Shown: piece after piece, positions 1-13,853 of the stretch
How positions within the stretch are numbered: the stretch's first letter is position 1
How the letters are laid out: each line of letters opens with the position of its first letter
NCBI GenBank assembly: GCA_003864495.1
Contig: ML133498.1
Location: forward strand, 2,461,839-2,525,838
From: Nemopilema nomurai
Taxonomy: Eukaryota > Cnidaria > Scyphozoa > Rhizostomeae > Rhizostomatidae
DNA length: 64,000 nt
Direction: 5' to 3'
The notes under the pieces: generated by a model
Seen by the model: the letters and a program-made list of their open reading frames with translations, nothing else
Database searches by the model: none
Told to the model about the DNA's origin: nothing
Position numbers and translations under genes: made by a program

Positions 1-590
1 TTGACTTAAATTTTCAATGGTGCTTATCTTTGAAATGAAAACTTCTGTCATCTCTTTCGCTACGTTCAATGACTTCATGATATAAAGAAATGTCCTTTGA
101 AACAAAAACAAATTATGTAAATAAATATCCTGCAGCTACATTAATCAGATACATACTACTACGTTTAAGAATTCGAAGCGAAGAATATAATCTGTGATGA
201 AGAAACATGCTGTGTGCGTGATGACAGTATCAAAACGTCCTCACTGTAGAATTTGCTTGGGACGACAGGAAGCAAACAACATTGTCTAACAAGTTAGCAA
301 ACCAGATGTCTTTCAGAATATAACAGAAATGATGCCGCACGAAAGAACTATAAAATTGTTTTTGTAACTAAATTCACGAACAAATCTCCTCACATACTTG
401 ATAAATCAACGAAATGTTTCGATGAAAAAAATCTGTGAACAAATTTTTGTACTGCAGAGCTTTAGAATAACACGAAGCAACGGAAACAAAATGTTTGTAC
501 ATATATTTAATTCTTCAAATACTTGAAGCACTGGTGGTTAGAATTTCAAATAAATTCATATGCATTTACAAGTAAATTGAAAATACTTAC
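1..590. other. No gene recognised; downstream of last visible KIAA0513-like exon
   Basis: The KIAA0513-like exon at 591-668 (minus strand) ends with a donor reading toward lower coordinates. At least one further exon must therefore lie here or beyond the window edge. I could not identify it by eye; the stretch is AT-rich and has no convincing long open frame. Confidence 0.4.
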
Positions 591-3500
591 CCAAGGTGAG
601 CAAAGGCAGAGTATTCTTCGTTTTGATTGAGTTCTCGTTGCTGATCTTCATTCAAAGAGCGCCAAGATCTGGATCAATGCAAAGTTTAAAAATCAATGTA
701 CATCACTTTATATAACTGGCTTACTTACATACGAAGGAGCACGGGTAAGCACAGATGCCCAACTCCACCGCCTCCACCCACGATCCAGTGAAAAGTACTC
801 ATTCACGGCTCACTAAAGGGTCATTCTTCTACCTAATGTGTAGCTAAAATAATCCCTTGCAATAATACGTTTGCATGAAATTGTTTATGAAAATCAATTT
901 GTTCAGAGATAATTATTCAAACGACATTTGTTTACAGACTGTGTTAAATAATTAGAGAGACTTGAAATACATTGGGAAACACAGTAAGATCCAGTGATAG
1001 TGACCCAGTGGTGATAAATGTAAAAACTCTAGGCCATTGTTTGTCAAAATCATAAAGGACGTGAATCGGTTCCATTAAAATGCAACTGCTGTTTATCTGT
1101 AGCATTCAGAGCAAGATAATAAAGGCTGAAATATGGAGTTTTAGAATGAAATTCTGTAAAATTAAGCAAACCGACAAAAGATGAAATTAAAACAAGCAAA
1201 CAAACTAATAAAACTGTACCCAAATTTAGGCCTCTTCTGTCTTTCGCTGTCCACTGCAAACAGAAATGCTGATGTCCAGAATCGCATGGTCTTCCTGATG
1301 AAAAATGAAACCAGGTCTGATTGCTTGGTCACCACATCAAGGTCTCAAACATCACTTCATGCAAATAAGCAAATGTTATGGCAACTTAAAGCCAGTAAGA
1401 AGAAACGGTAAAAATGACCAATTAGTCACTTGGTACTGGTTTAGTCTTTGCCACTTTGGTCTAGACATAGCCAAACATTAGTGCCAAACATTAACTTCTA
1501 TACAGCTTATCACTGTATGGGATCAAAATAAAAGTTGATGGAAATAAAGATTCTAAAACTTTGCGATGATTCGGACAGAACATGATAAATCCAATGCTGG
1601 GTCTTAAAGCAGTTATTCTTTATTGTTATTCGAAGAAAGATGGTGATTAACCTCCCTCCACATGAAGGTTGAAATCAGGCGACTATGACATTTCTTATAG
1701 AAGTAAACTTAGTAGCAAATGGCAAGACAACTTCAGAGACAAATTTATTCCCCAAAGCAAACACCAATCAAAACACAGGCCTTTTTGCTTGATGTGAGCG
1801 GTATTTCAATCACCGGTGCAAAACCAAAAAACCTGTGACATTTCACTCTCTACATTTGGGGAATCTATTGAATTTCTCGTCAAATTATCTGTATTTTTCA
1901 TCAGCAAACATATAGTAGTGCCCCACTTAAAAAAAATACTTTTTGATTTCAGGTCTGATATGTTTCTTATAAAATGATATATACACCAAAAATCAGGATA
2001 ATGTTTCTTATAAGGAAAACCACATTATACTTTTGATCATCTACTAAGACACAAGCTCAATTATTGTGAAAAAATACCATACACTATTTTATTTTCATTT
2101 GTCATTTTCATTTTCAGGAAACGCTAAAAACATCCAAGAAGTGTACATGCCAGTTATCTGTTATGGGTATGATATAAATGAGAAATAGCCAGTACATCAA
2201 AACACAGGGAACAAGACACCTTGGTGTTTGAAGTCAATTTGTCCCTTATTATATGTGACCGTCATCTGCTGATAAACCATACAGCAGTCATCAGTACCTA
2301 GGAAAGTAGTGACACGAGAGCAACCTCTCGCGCAAGTTATGTCACATGAGCCCTAGGAAGGCCTAAAAATTGTTTGTGGCTGCAGCCTTTTTTGAAATCG
2401 TAAAATCAAAAACCTTACCAAATGGCTTGTTCCTTCAGGTATTCAAAGACATATATCTTTGATGGAGTATCCGATTTCATTGGAGAATCACATGGAACTG
2501 CAAAAGACAGCTGGGTCAAAACATCCTCAATATCCTTAAACGTAACTTAAAACACTTTCCAACAAAGGATTTTGAAGTGAAGTATGCAAACATCTTATCT
2601 AGCTTGTTAGGGTTGACAACAATATCAGTTGATAATCACTTGATAAAAATATTTTAAGAATTCATAAAACTTGATTGATAATCCATAGAAGTAGTAATTG
2701 AAGTGTATAGTAATTGAAACTAACTTCCTCTACAAAATACACCACAGTACTGCATCTCTACTACTCTCGTAGAATGTAAAGCAAAAACATAATAAACAAT
2801 TTACTGAAATGGAGCATCCTGTTTCGTTTCAGGTGTAGATAGAAAAAAACCATGAAACAGTAGCATTCCCCTCTTCTGATTTTAGTCTACACAATTTCTT
2901 CCTAAATCAGAGAAAAGCAAAAAATTCCTTCAATAAAATATAAAGGGCCAAATAACTGAGTCCCTTACCTTCTGAAAAAGAGGAGACATGATAATAGGTA
3001 AATGACATATTGAGTAACGATGCAGCTGGTGCAAAATCATCAGAGATGTAGCATCTGAAAAATACAGCAAATGACTCAAACATGAAGAACTGAATCAATT
3101 TGAAATGGATAAGAGAGTCAAGCAATCAGGGAGACTGGCATAAAAAGAGATATTCCAAGACCAACATGTGCAACAGACCAAGACCTATTATAATACAATC
3201 CCAACATTTCATAGGGAGAACCTTCAACAATATCAATCAATAACATAAATATTTGCTAAAACTTAAAAATTTGATAGCATTAGGACAATCATAGATCTAG
3301 CCTAACAACTGTTATTACACAGAGACACAGAGGCTGTTTTACAGTAAAAGCCTGCATACAAGCTGCACATTTTCCCCTCATGTTGCCACCCCACCCCCCC
3401 CCCCCCCCCCTCGAAATCGTAAGTGTGGCTCATGTGTGGAGGGCTCAATTTTGGTTCTCATACCTAGAAAGAAGGCTTGCTACTGTAGGTAACAAAAAAA

Positions 3501-4639
3501 TTCATTTTCTTCCACATAAATGATTATAAAATGCAAACAGTTAGAGGGGTAGACATAAGAAGGCAAATAAGGCAACGGTGAAGAAAAAAAGAGAGGTGGT
3601 GGATGTGGCTTGATGAAGGAAGGATTCAACAACATACTGTAATTGCGTTCAGTCTAAGCATGATCAATGTTGCAAAGCTTAAGAGATTAACAAAAAAATT
3701 TAAATATTCTGGAAAGCACATACTCAAACAAAACAATTGCATAGTACTGTACTAAACGAAACAGTATCACTTCCTCCACTTCTTTGAAATCAACACGCTG
3801 CAAATATTAAGGTAAGACTTTAGCAATAAATTCATATGCAAAATTCATTTCATCATGCCATGTGCTTATTATACACCTGCATGTGCTCCTAACCTGCCTA
3901 CTTATGACGTAACTTTACCAACTAAGATTTCAAGTATATATTCATGAAGGGTTAAAGGGTTACACTTGAGTGAAACACACAATAAAGAGAATGCTGCATG
4001 AGATTTAGGAGTATCATTATCAAGAATCAATCTAAAAGTTCAGTGAAGTCAATTTACAGTATGTTTGTATGCTACAATAATTTGTGCAATGCATTTCATA
4101 CTAACCTGAGCATCCATGAGCTTAGCAAACCAGGATCGTCCTTCATTATGCTGCATTAGAGTGATGGTAAAAATATCAGTTGGAAAAATTGTGCATGGAG
4201 TAAATGGGTAACAAACTATACCCAATATCATTTAGAGCAAGTAATAATTAAGTTGTTTTATTGGTAAGGTCAGGTAGTGAGAATGTCAAAGAAATAATTA
4301 GCTTACCTGGCATAGCAAGCCAAACTTTGATTTTTCTTCTTGGGTTATTGTAACACTACGAAATTAAACAGAAATTTATTTGTGACTGTTATAAGAAGTT
4401 CATTTAAACACACTATCTTCAAGAAGATTCCTTTTACATTCTCTTATCAAACTCAAAAGACAACTTTTTAGATCAAAATCTCATCAAGCAGGACTCCTGC
4501 AACAAATGACAGTGTAGAGATATACATATCCCATGTTCAAACATGGCTAACAAAATACTTAGCAAGGCTAGAAGTATAAATATTATACCTTTCTGAGAAA
4601 ACATTGGACACAAAACACTTCATGAACTTTTCACATTCT
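591..4639 (-). CDS. KIAA0513: KIAA0513-like protein (SBF2-domain family), partial
   Basis: Seven minus-strand exons were read by hand: 4589-4639, 4307-4355, 4106-4150, 3724-3797, 2969-3054, 2419-2497 and 591-668. All have AG acceptors and GT donors. The first six join in compatible phases. The joined protein has the family landmarks QEEKSKFG, GRSWFAKLMDAQ, LFRLVQYYAIVLFE, SDDFAPAASLL, FTYYH, KIYVFEYLKEQAIW and, in the last exon, SWRSLNEDQQRELN. From memory these align in order along human KIAA0513, an intracellular protein of poorly known function with an SBF2-type region. The serine-rich N-terminus is not located. A possible 5' exon with an ATG, ending in a GTAAGT donor, lies at about 5648-5734. 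The 3' end runs off the window. Joining exon 2419-2497 directly to 591-668 would create TGA, so one exon between them is missing from my model. Family assignment is firm; the ends are not. Confidence 0.8.
3394..3410. repeat. Poly-C homopolymer run
   Basis: An uninterrupted run of 17 C bases lies in an intron of the KIAA0513-like gene. A run of this kind is prone to length error in assemblies. A similar 19-C run occurs at 15528-15546. Confidence 0.9.
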
Positions 4640-7600
4640 CTGTTGAAATGTTTTGTTCTCCATTGTAATCAATGCAGAAACCTGAGAAAAGATGGACTTT
4701 GTACAGGTGGTAAATATACTATCATATTCGTACCTAAGATATATAAGATTGAAAGGAGTAAACCTATCTGACCCATTTGTTGCTGTTTATTGCATGTGCA
4801 TACTCCTTTCAAGTGTCAACTTGTGCACAGCATTGTCTTTACCATCCAATTAAGGCTTATGTCTTTCCAAGACTAATTTACCCAATCTTTCCATGAGCTG
4901 GTTTAATAGACTAAGTCTGAAGTAGGGTTTAAAGGGGCTTTTGCAGACTTAGAAAAGCAGACAGTTCATAAATTTACATGCTGAGCAACTGTTTGCCTAC
5001 CAACATGTTACCTTGGTTATTTGGTATTATTAACCAAGGTCTAATCAGTATATTTGAGGGGCTCATATTAAACCATTAATCTGACATGTACAAAACTGTC
5101 TCTAATAATATAGGCTTCTGTGTCGCTAGCATCATAAATCTTAAATCTTATAAACATCAAAATTTACTACATCAGGCTTAAAGCATGACAACTGGGGTCT
5201 TCTGGCTATACATATCCTTCTCAAATCCCTAAAGAGAGATTTCTTTTACTGAGGAATTTCACAACATTTCTTTTCGATGCAGAACTTTTCTTATAAACAT
5301 AGGTGCCTTGTTACTAGGTTGGCCATGCAACTGAGAAAGTTTCTTCTCTAAATAGTTCTAAATGAGGAAAAATTAATGCTGATTTTCTCCTCTGCGCACT
5401 ACATTTGTCATCTTTTCAACAAACTTGAATATTTTCAGTCAAACATTAACTTGCTGGCTTTGCCATACTTGCAGGCTTAACCTTTAAATATGTAGTATAT
5501 CATGTTTGTCGAGAACCTGTTTTAAACCGGTTAACCTTCCTGAGGATTCTTGGAAAACAAATGCAACCAAAAGTACATTGAACATTGCATTTATAGGTGA
5601 AAGCATCGCCCCCTTACTAGGCAACTGTGATTTAATTCGTTACTTACTTTTGTGAGCGTCAGTTTGCTTCCCAAGTGGGTTTATGGTTTGCACATTTGCT
5701 TTCAACATGTTAATTACGTGCGATTGTAGCAGCCTGTAGACGAAATTAAATCTTTAAAGTGACTAGCCTTGACTTCTAGTTCGAAGAAGTTTTATAGAAT
5801 ATCACTACAAAACAATCTTAAATAATGATAGAGTTACTAGGCGCAAATCAAAAATTATCAATGACAAAACAAAAACATTAGAAAATCAGTGTGTAGGGTA
5901 TCCGACTTAGGCCCATATCTGGAGAAAAATATTACCTGGGAAAGAGTTCTTCTTCTTGCCGGTGAGAGTGAAATGGAAGTTATTGAAGCTATTACAGATT
6001 CTTACTCATGCTTTCGATATGCTTATAAGCACAGGTGTTTGAAAAAATTATCTGTAAATGCCATACAAATTTCAGACAGAGAGACCGCAGCATTTCCTCA
6101 AAGCTTCGACGAAGCTCCACCTTAAGTGATGAAACCAACACCTACTACCTTAGCGAATCTTTTTCTTAGAATAATTTCCTGTTCCGCTTTCAAGTGTTTG
6201 TTATTTCCTTCACGCGTTGGTAAAACAATTTCCTTCCATGTGTAATACTGCTAATTTTAGGCCTTTCTCTCTAGTCCATACGTTTGATTTTCGCATTTTA
6301 CACATGCTTTGCTCTTTTGTTTTTGCAGCCTTAAAATGATGCTATAATACGCACAATTAGTTGCATTACAAATAAGCATTAACATAAATTTAACAGACAA
6401 CGGTCAGCAGAAACTGTTGTCAAATAATTGAAGTATACTGATTATTCGGGATGGAAAAATACCACTGAATATCAGCTTCGAGATATAGGATGTGAGCCAA
6501 ATTAAAAAAAATTATAAAGTCCAATTAACATCACTAAAAATAATCGCTAGAGTTAAATAATCATGCTAAACTATATGTGATTCATTTTACTTGATGTGCA
6601 AGTTCAAAGGCTAGAACTAATAGACGCAAATATTTAACAATAATCCATTTGTAATGAAATTTCCTGCTTACTTTAAGCTCGTCCTACAGACGTAATCCAG
6701 CCTTTTCCCTGACTCACAATCTTACTTTGAGAGTTGAAAGCTGCAATATTCTGTGACTAAATGTATCGACTTTTAAATGGAACGTAGCGTACGTTTTCCG
6801 GCAAAATGTCATCTTCGTTTTTCAGTTTTAGATGTTAGACGTTCAACTCTTGAGAGACATGTCAACATAATGAAGATTGACGTAGCAACTTTCGATTCCT
6901 GTCATTCAGAAATTCACTGAGCATTTCTAACGAATTTTTATCCTGATAGTATAGAAGGACTTTTACTAGTTATCCTTATGTTTAGACCAAAATGACAGAA
7001 GGCAAGAACAATAAAACAGATTGACATGTTAAACACAAGGCCTTATACGTTTCATACTGGAAACACTACAGGGAAACAAAGTGCAAAGTCACTATGAACA
7101 CCATCGACACTTAATGTATATGGCTTTTCGACATTGGAATTGATTGGCGACAAATTTTAAGTACGACTTTCAACTGCCCTTCATAAATTACTCTGCTGCA
7201 ATTAAGAACATCCAATTTCCAACCAACCCATTTTGCTGTTCTTAGGGCTTGTTATTCATATAATTGAATCTTTACAGCAGTTAGAGAAATCCCTTCAAAA
7301 TGCAAAAAGCTCAGACTGCTAGTCTTATGCAAAAAGCAGTTTGGCTTTAGCTGCAAAAAGAGGTTATAGCAAGCACATAACAAATCAAGCAAACGTCTGA
7401 AGGAAAGATGTCACCTTAGCATTTTCAATGAATTTGTTCGCCCTGGATTTTTCATAAAATAATACCAGCTTCTAGGTAATACTGAGTAGATCATATTCAA
7501 TCTCGAATTCAAAACTTTGCACGAGCTGGTGCCAAAGGAAAAGTGAATAAAATTCAACACTAGTCATCGCTTTGCAATATGAGCAGAATCCGTCACGATC

Positions 7601-8665
7601 CGATTATCAAGGCGTTTGTGTAACAATCTTGCTTAGCAATAGTGAACATGCCTTATGCAAAGATAAGATTATCGAAAGCGCAAATTGAAGGCAATCGAAC
7701 ATCATACCGTTTCCAACTGCCAGGTTTTTAACCAGATTAGAGCATTAGCAATCCAGCATAGTAGGAGAGCTGGCTCCGTGAACCTATCCCAGTAAGTAAT
7801 ATGGCATCTTGCAAAACAGGTCCACGACATTCTGATCAATCCAACACGTGCTTCATGCTGAATGGAACCTGTAGTCGAGGCGTCGCGGTGAAAAACGACG
7901 GGATGTGCTTCTACAAATACAGTCTTCATTGATAATAATAACAATCAGGTTTATGGAGTTTGTCACATCTTTCTAAAATCATTCGTCATCAGGTAAATTG
8001 GCACAATACCATTACCATCTACTTTCCCTAGAAATTCTGGAATTTTCCGTAAGTTGAAGAAGACCAAATCCAGACAGTACATAGCAAAATTTCTGATGTT
8101 CATGTTTATTTATGTGTATGATGATACTAAGAATTAACAAAAAGCCAACGAATACAGCCACGCGTTTCAAATGGCAACTTTCCCTGCACTGCTATTAAAA
8201 TCAATCGTTCCTTTTCAAAAAGAAACTTGCTTTTTCAGAAATGATAGTGACTTATCTTTTTAGGGTATTTCTATGAAAATGAAAAAATATTCTACAGTTT
8301 TGACTATCAGTAGAAGATACCATTTCAACTATCATCACAAACGTTTGAGCAAAACATAAACATGAATGACTTCACAAAGTCTAAGTAGCAAGGATCTAGA
8401 AAATATTTCCAAATCTTTGAGAAAATAGACTGAGACACAAACTGCATAATAATAACGGAATTCTTGCAGTTCTTGGTAATAAAAAAAGATAAAAGATTTC
8501 AAGGTTTCTTAGAAAACTATTCAGTTGCAATGCCTTATGCAGGATAAAGAAACCAGCGATGATGACACAAGAGAAACACCGTTGCAAAATTACAATAGCA
8601 AAATCGGGAACTCAAAAATAGAGATTTTTACAGAGCACCATTAAAATCAGGAGTAATCACACTTT
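4640..8665. other. Stretch between KIAA0513-like exons and TIMM21; no firm gene
   Basis: This probably holds the 5' exons and upstream region of the KIAA0513-like gene and the 3' UTR of TIMM21. The only candidate exon is at about 5648-5734 on the minus strand, with MLKANVQTINPLGKQ before a GTAAGT donor. A perfect 10-bp inverted repeat (ACCTTGGTTA, 11-nt loop, TAACCAAGGT) sits at 5010-5040. The plus-strand open frame at 5889-6125 has no recognisable domain. Confidence 0.4.
5010..5040. repeat. Short perfect inverted repeat (hairpin)
   Basis: The arms ACCTTGGTTA (5010-5019) and TAACCAAGGT (5031-5040) are exact reverse complements around an 11-nt loop. No associated gene or element end was recognised. 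Confidence 0.7.
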
Positions 8666-11600
8666 CTAGCGACGGTCCTCAACAATGATCGTCTCCGGGG
8701 GGTGACCATCCAGCTCCACGAATATGTATCTGAATTCAAATTTACCTCTTGAAGTCTGAAAACATAAAATAAATTGCGTTAATATCATGTCGCAAGAGTA
8801 ACGCCGTGATTTTTCTTAAATTGGCATTGAAAAGAGTGGTAAATTGCGGACGAATACTTGCACCTTATATACATTAAAAAAAGATCAAAATAACATATCA
8901 ACCAGTTATGATTATTGTGAAAAAAATCGGAACACAGAATAGTGGTCCCAAAACCTAATCGTAAACTTTTCCTTTCTACCTTTTCACAGAGATGCTAATT
9001 AATACAGTTATACAATTTAGAGTACATTTCAATATCTTGACAATATCTTATTACTAAATATACATGGAAAAGCAAAATAAAAGACGGCATGTTTTAGCTT
9101 CCCAACCGTCATAACGCATGCGTCTATAACGACTCGTTATTCCCAAGCATATAATTGATATATAGACCTTTTCCCCTCGGCTACTACACACACGAACGAG
9201 GTCACCTCACTGACACCGAGGCTTCTATCACACAGTAACAGCATACAGACGCATAGATTTGAGGCTCAGAAGTTAACAGACGCATTTACTCACTTCTTTG
9301 GTGTCTACATGGACCGTTCCCTTTCGTTTGCTTCCAGAAATGTAGAACTTAACCCTCATGTAATTGACACCATCTACGATGTATTCTTGATGACTGAAAA
9401 GATAAAGATTCGTGAATTACACGTTTACAGAGGTTAATAGCACACCGTACGTCTTGAAAACCATTCATACAACAGGCACGAAAAAAGGCAGTTAGGTGAC
9501 GTAATCAAAGCTATAATCCACCTTTTCAGGGCCCCCCGTGACGTAATCACGTGTATTTCTAGTCTTGAAATTTGATTGACTGAATACTTAGCGCGGCAAA
9601 AGTTTCGTTTTGCCGACGAAATATAAAGGTGTGCTGCCACATTATCAAATGTGCCTTTCTGACATTCTAAAGACAGTAGCAAAAAGAGAGCCCGACTTCT
9701 GAAATTCCCAGTGCCAGTATTTACAAGACTTGGGCTAGAATCGAGTTCATTGCCGATGTTCTCGTACCACCTGTATATAATCAAATATGTCCAGGCTCTG
9801 TGCACACAATTGAGACACTTGCAATATTACTGTTTCAACAAGGTAGGCTTCAAGAAGATCCAAGACATGATAAGCAGGGTTAAAACGGGTCTTTCAAGCA
9901 AACTATCATAGCTAAAGAGATAATGCAATCCAAAGTATAGACAGCCTCTTTAGATTTTATCTTCAGATTCCCTCTATACATTAGGCTATTCTGTGGACCA
10001 TGGTGCCTTCGAGTCTACAGCCATGCCTATAAAGCAGCAGTGATAGTCAAAGTGATATTGTTTGATTTTGAAGGGGCAATTAATAAAGGATAGCCTTTCA
10101 TTCAACCAGTGCAATAGCAACCATGCACAGAAAGTTGTCAGAGCATTCAGTGGGAAGGGGGGGCATGCTATCACGGCAGTGAGAAGCAATAAATTGCATG
10201 TGCAGAGATAAACTTATGTGTGTGTTATTGTATTTTGTAAGTGTTTTTTCATATAGCATATCGGTTTTAGAGAACTTCATTTTTTGTTTACAAAATAAAT
10301 CTAAATGGCAGTCCTAGCTTTGATCATGTGAGCCTAATTACCTGACATGTCTTCTTCTTCCCCTTGAAGTCTCTTCGCCATAAGCTTTTATTGGTTCTCC
10401 AATGGCATGTAAAACCTGAAAATTAACAAGGCAAACATGAATATAGCTATACAACAACACTGTATTCTACATTGTGGAAAGTCTTAGCTGAGATGGAAAG
10501 AGAACAGGAATTTAAATTTGGCTCAAGTAATCAGTTCAATTGTGTGATGCAAAAACAAAATACAGAGAATTACAAGCAACTTCAAACGTTAATGTGCAAT
10601 TTATCAACTCTTAGATGTCTTTCAAAAGATTTCTTCTAAAAACTTCAAATCTCTTTAAGAATATTGTAAAGCCTACTATTCAAAAGCCTCAAATAAAACT
10701 TTCAGTAAAATAAAACTTGACTAGTTAAAACTCAAGTGCAACTAGTTAAATATCTGATAGTTAAATATCTGATAGTTGAAATGATTAATAATAACTCACA
10801 GAAGTGTTCTGCTTGACTACTCCAAAAGCTTTGGTGTAGACAGAGTTTGGACTAAAGCTAAACAGAAGCTCACTCATGACATACCAAATGAGAACACCTA
10901 AACGCAATGACAATAAATTTATGAGCATTGCAAATGAGAGCAAAAGGTGTTAGTGCTCACTCCAAACAGGGGCTACAAGGACAGATAACAAATGAGTGGC
11001 ACCTTAAAGAGGGGCTTCAATTGCAAGAGAACTGCAGGAAATACTATATAACATGCTTACTTAATTTCACTATACATAACTAAGTAAACTTGAAGTAAGC
11101 AAAAATGTTTAAATTACAGAACCTAGAGGCTTGAAAGTTATTTTTATAACCCAAGAAGTATGTACAATAAAATATGTTAAAGCAAGCTTTTGTAAAAGAT
11201 TAGCATTAATGAAACTATTTTGAAACTACTATGAAACTATTTGACTTCCAGAATTCTATTTCATATCATTCATATTGTTAGGGGCCGGGTCCAGAATTAT
11301 CGGTATGGGGGAGTTAGAAATGCCTTCTTTTAAAATTTGCAATTTGTAAGCCCCTTGCACCACCCCCTCTCTCTTTTTGGGGGAAATAGGGGGCAAATGC
11401 CCATATTTTGTTATGAAAGAAGATCTAACCAGAACTTTAAAAACTGGGGCTCTTGTGGTCTCTCTGAATATAAATAGGTCACTTTGTACTTTGAAACACA
11501 AGCAAAAGCATGTGCACTCTGGCAAGTGGTTTGCAAAAAGGTTAACCTTTTTTCACCTAACATCAGCATGCATCCATCAATACAAGAAGCGTTACCTGTT

Positions 11601-12323
11601 ACAGCAAACCCAGCTAGCACTATTCCCATATAGCTTGCATCTTTACCAGCTTGCTTCACTTTAACGAAGAATAGGACATTTTAATGAGAATATCCAAAAT
11701 TCTTATTCAGAAGATTATTTTTGCAATAATACATGACAACATTTTGAAACTGCTGATAACCAATTTAAACTGTTAGCAGTTTCCAGGTGTCTTAAATCAA
11801 GTTGACACATATGAGAATGCACTTTAAACATGTATTTATGATCAGCTACGCATGAGCCCTTTTTCTATATTAAAATTTTTGTCAAGCTGTAATTTTTATT
11901 AAAAGAATTTCGGAAGACTTGTCTTCTGTCTGAACAGTATTGTGAAACAGGTGTGGTATAACCGTGAGTTTCACCTTTTTGCCCAACAGTCAGTTTTCCC
12001 TCTTGCTGATGATGACCTGAGGCCTCAACCATATCTTTTTTTGATTGAAGCAATACATTATTAGCAGCTGTAGAGAACCTGTTGAAATTTAGAAAGTTTT
12101 TGCTGCCTGGTTGCCAATAGATTTCATAAGAGTATGGACTCCATTTCTTGTCGACAGAGCAAAACAATGCTGGCTTTTTGCATGACGACAAACTTTGCAA
12201 AGGAGGGCGCTGTCCATTTGCTCTGGCCAAAAGGCCTATTTTGTCGACACTTTTTCTTCTGCATACATCTAAATATCGCACAAATCTGCTTTTTATCTCG
12301 ATTGACTGTCGATTTGTAAACAT
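8666..12323 (-). CDS. TIMM21: TIM21, mitochondrial inner-membrane import subunit
   Basis: The six exons are 11975-12323, 11596-11658, 10800-10897, 10342-10415, 9294-9393 and 8666-8755. They sum to 774 nt, giving 257 aa and a stop, and every splice phase agrees. Family landmarks run in order: VKQAGKDASYMGIVLAGFAV (start of the single membrane helix), YVMSELLFSFSPNSVY, GEPIKAYGEETSRGRRRHVS, YMRVKFYISGSKRKGTVHVD, KFEFRYIFVELDGHPP and the terminal TIIVEDRR. The N-terminal ~115 residues are basic and poor in acidic residues, as expected for a matrix presequence. TIM21 is known to link the TIM23 translocase to the TOM complex and to respiratory-chain assembly. The ATG at 12321-12323 is the first in the open exon. 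Length is close to vertebrate TIM21. Channel gene A begins 1.5 kb away on the opposite strand, so the two may have divergent promoters. Confidence 0.96.
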
Positions 12324-13853
12324 TGTTTTAAAAGATCTCTTTTAGCATTCTGTCGCATAAGGGAATATTGGCTCTGCCTCGATATCACGACCTGGGCTCG
12401 ATCCCAATCCCAAGGCAATATTAGAGGTCCAAGACAGAATATTCTGTGTCCAACATTTGTAATTAGTGTAATTGTAGCTTGATTTAATCGCAGGTTTTCT
12501 TTAATCCTTGACTATAGTTTAATGGTGTAGCTAAATTCTACGGTGGCCCACAACTGGCACGCACTAAAATGAAACTGATTCGCATTGAAACAAACCAATT
12601 CACGTGGACAGAAAAACCACCCACACAAAATTCAAGTGAGTCGCAAAAAAGAAAACTGGTTCGCACAAAATTAAGATTAAATTAAATGAAACTGAAATGA
12701 ACTGATAGCAACCCTCCATGAATTTTGGTACAAACTCCATTTCTCTTTACATGCCATTTTTCAATGACCTCAGCTGCAATTTTTCTAGGTAAAACAACAC
12801 TAATAATACCTCTCCTTTCATTATTTATTGTAGCCTTTCAATTATTTGCTTTGCGAAACAGTGGGAGCGTCGCTTCCCTTGTTTCCCTTGCTTCATAACC
12901 TTAATGCCTCTGGTTATTTTGAAAATACTGCACCTACACTTAAACAGTGGAAGTAGACGTTTTTAGCAGCAAGCAACAATACAAAGTGCAATGGCCAAGG
13001 GGCTCATTCACTAGATCGGCAGCAATGTCAGACTCTTGCAAGCTCGCCACGAGCTTTCTATTCTCTTCTTCTGCGTCATTTTTTAGGCATTTGCTGCGAA
13101 AACTTTGCATCACACGTTAAAGGTTAGTCTCGTGTAAATCTTGTTCAACGCTCGCTCTCTCCCCCACAGAAGCAAAAGCTCATAGAGGAGCCTAAATCTG
13201 GTGGTTTTAGAATCATTCTTTATATCCATCTTGAATTATCACAACAAAGCCATCGCATTGCATGCTTAATACATGACAATGGCATGAGTTTCAGTTAATA
13301 AGCATACACCAGTAGATGAATTATAAAGAGCATACACCAGGCGACTTGTTATGCTTGTTCCCCACCCACCCTCTTCTGGCATCATATCTTGTTGCATTAC
13401 ACCATGAAGTTTGACAAGAAATTGAGGTAGCCTGGAAGATAAGACTCTACAGCAGTTTTAAATATAAAAAGATAAAAGCCCATCGCTTATCATCCAAAAT
13501 TTGACAGTATCGCAAAAAAACTCATAAAATGTTCACAGATCTGACACCTGCCTTCTAAACCGAAATTACTCATTGGTAAATAAAACAAAATCATGCATAT
13601 TCCTTAAGAAGAATTCACTTTGTGCCAGAAGCCGCAATAGAACGAAATTGTGTAAGTTGTTTAATGCCAAGGAAGTCTTTTTTATTGATTGAATTGTTCG
13701 ATATCCTTGAAAACAGCTGTCTTGATAAAACAAACAAACACTTTAATGAATCAGAGTTATGGCACCTGTTTAATCGGATTTGGACACACACACGGTGTAC
13801 TATTAATCTTGAAGAAACAGTATCAATCGCAGACAACTCTACACGAAGGAAGA
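12324..13853. other. Intergenic region between divergent TIMM21 and channel gene A
   Basis: This 1.5-kb interval separates two divergent starts and should hold both promoters. No TATA-like element stands out at a convincing distance, and no gene, RNA or repeat was recognised. Confidence 0.5.

Noticed and set aside
729..802. Possible first exon with ATG at 802 on the minus strand, ending in a GTAAGT donor in phase with exon 591-668
   Set aside because: The phase fits, but the peptide (glycine-rich, MSTFHWIVGG...) does not resemble the KIAA0513 family at this place, there is no good acceptor, and exon 591-668 belongs near the C-terminus. An alternative promoter cannot be excluded.
5889..6125. 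78-codon plus-strand open frame upstream of the KIAA0513-like gene
   Set aside because: Short, no recognisable family, and no conserved splice context. It could be a 5' exon of something unseen but cannot be supported.
11270..11410. G/C-rich patch in a TIMM21 intron that looks like a repeat remnant
   Set aside because: No terminal repeats or target duplication could be defined.
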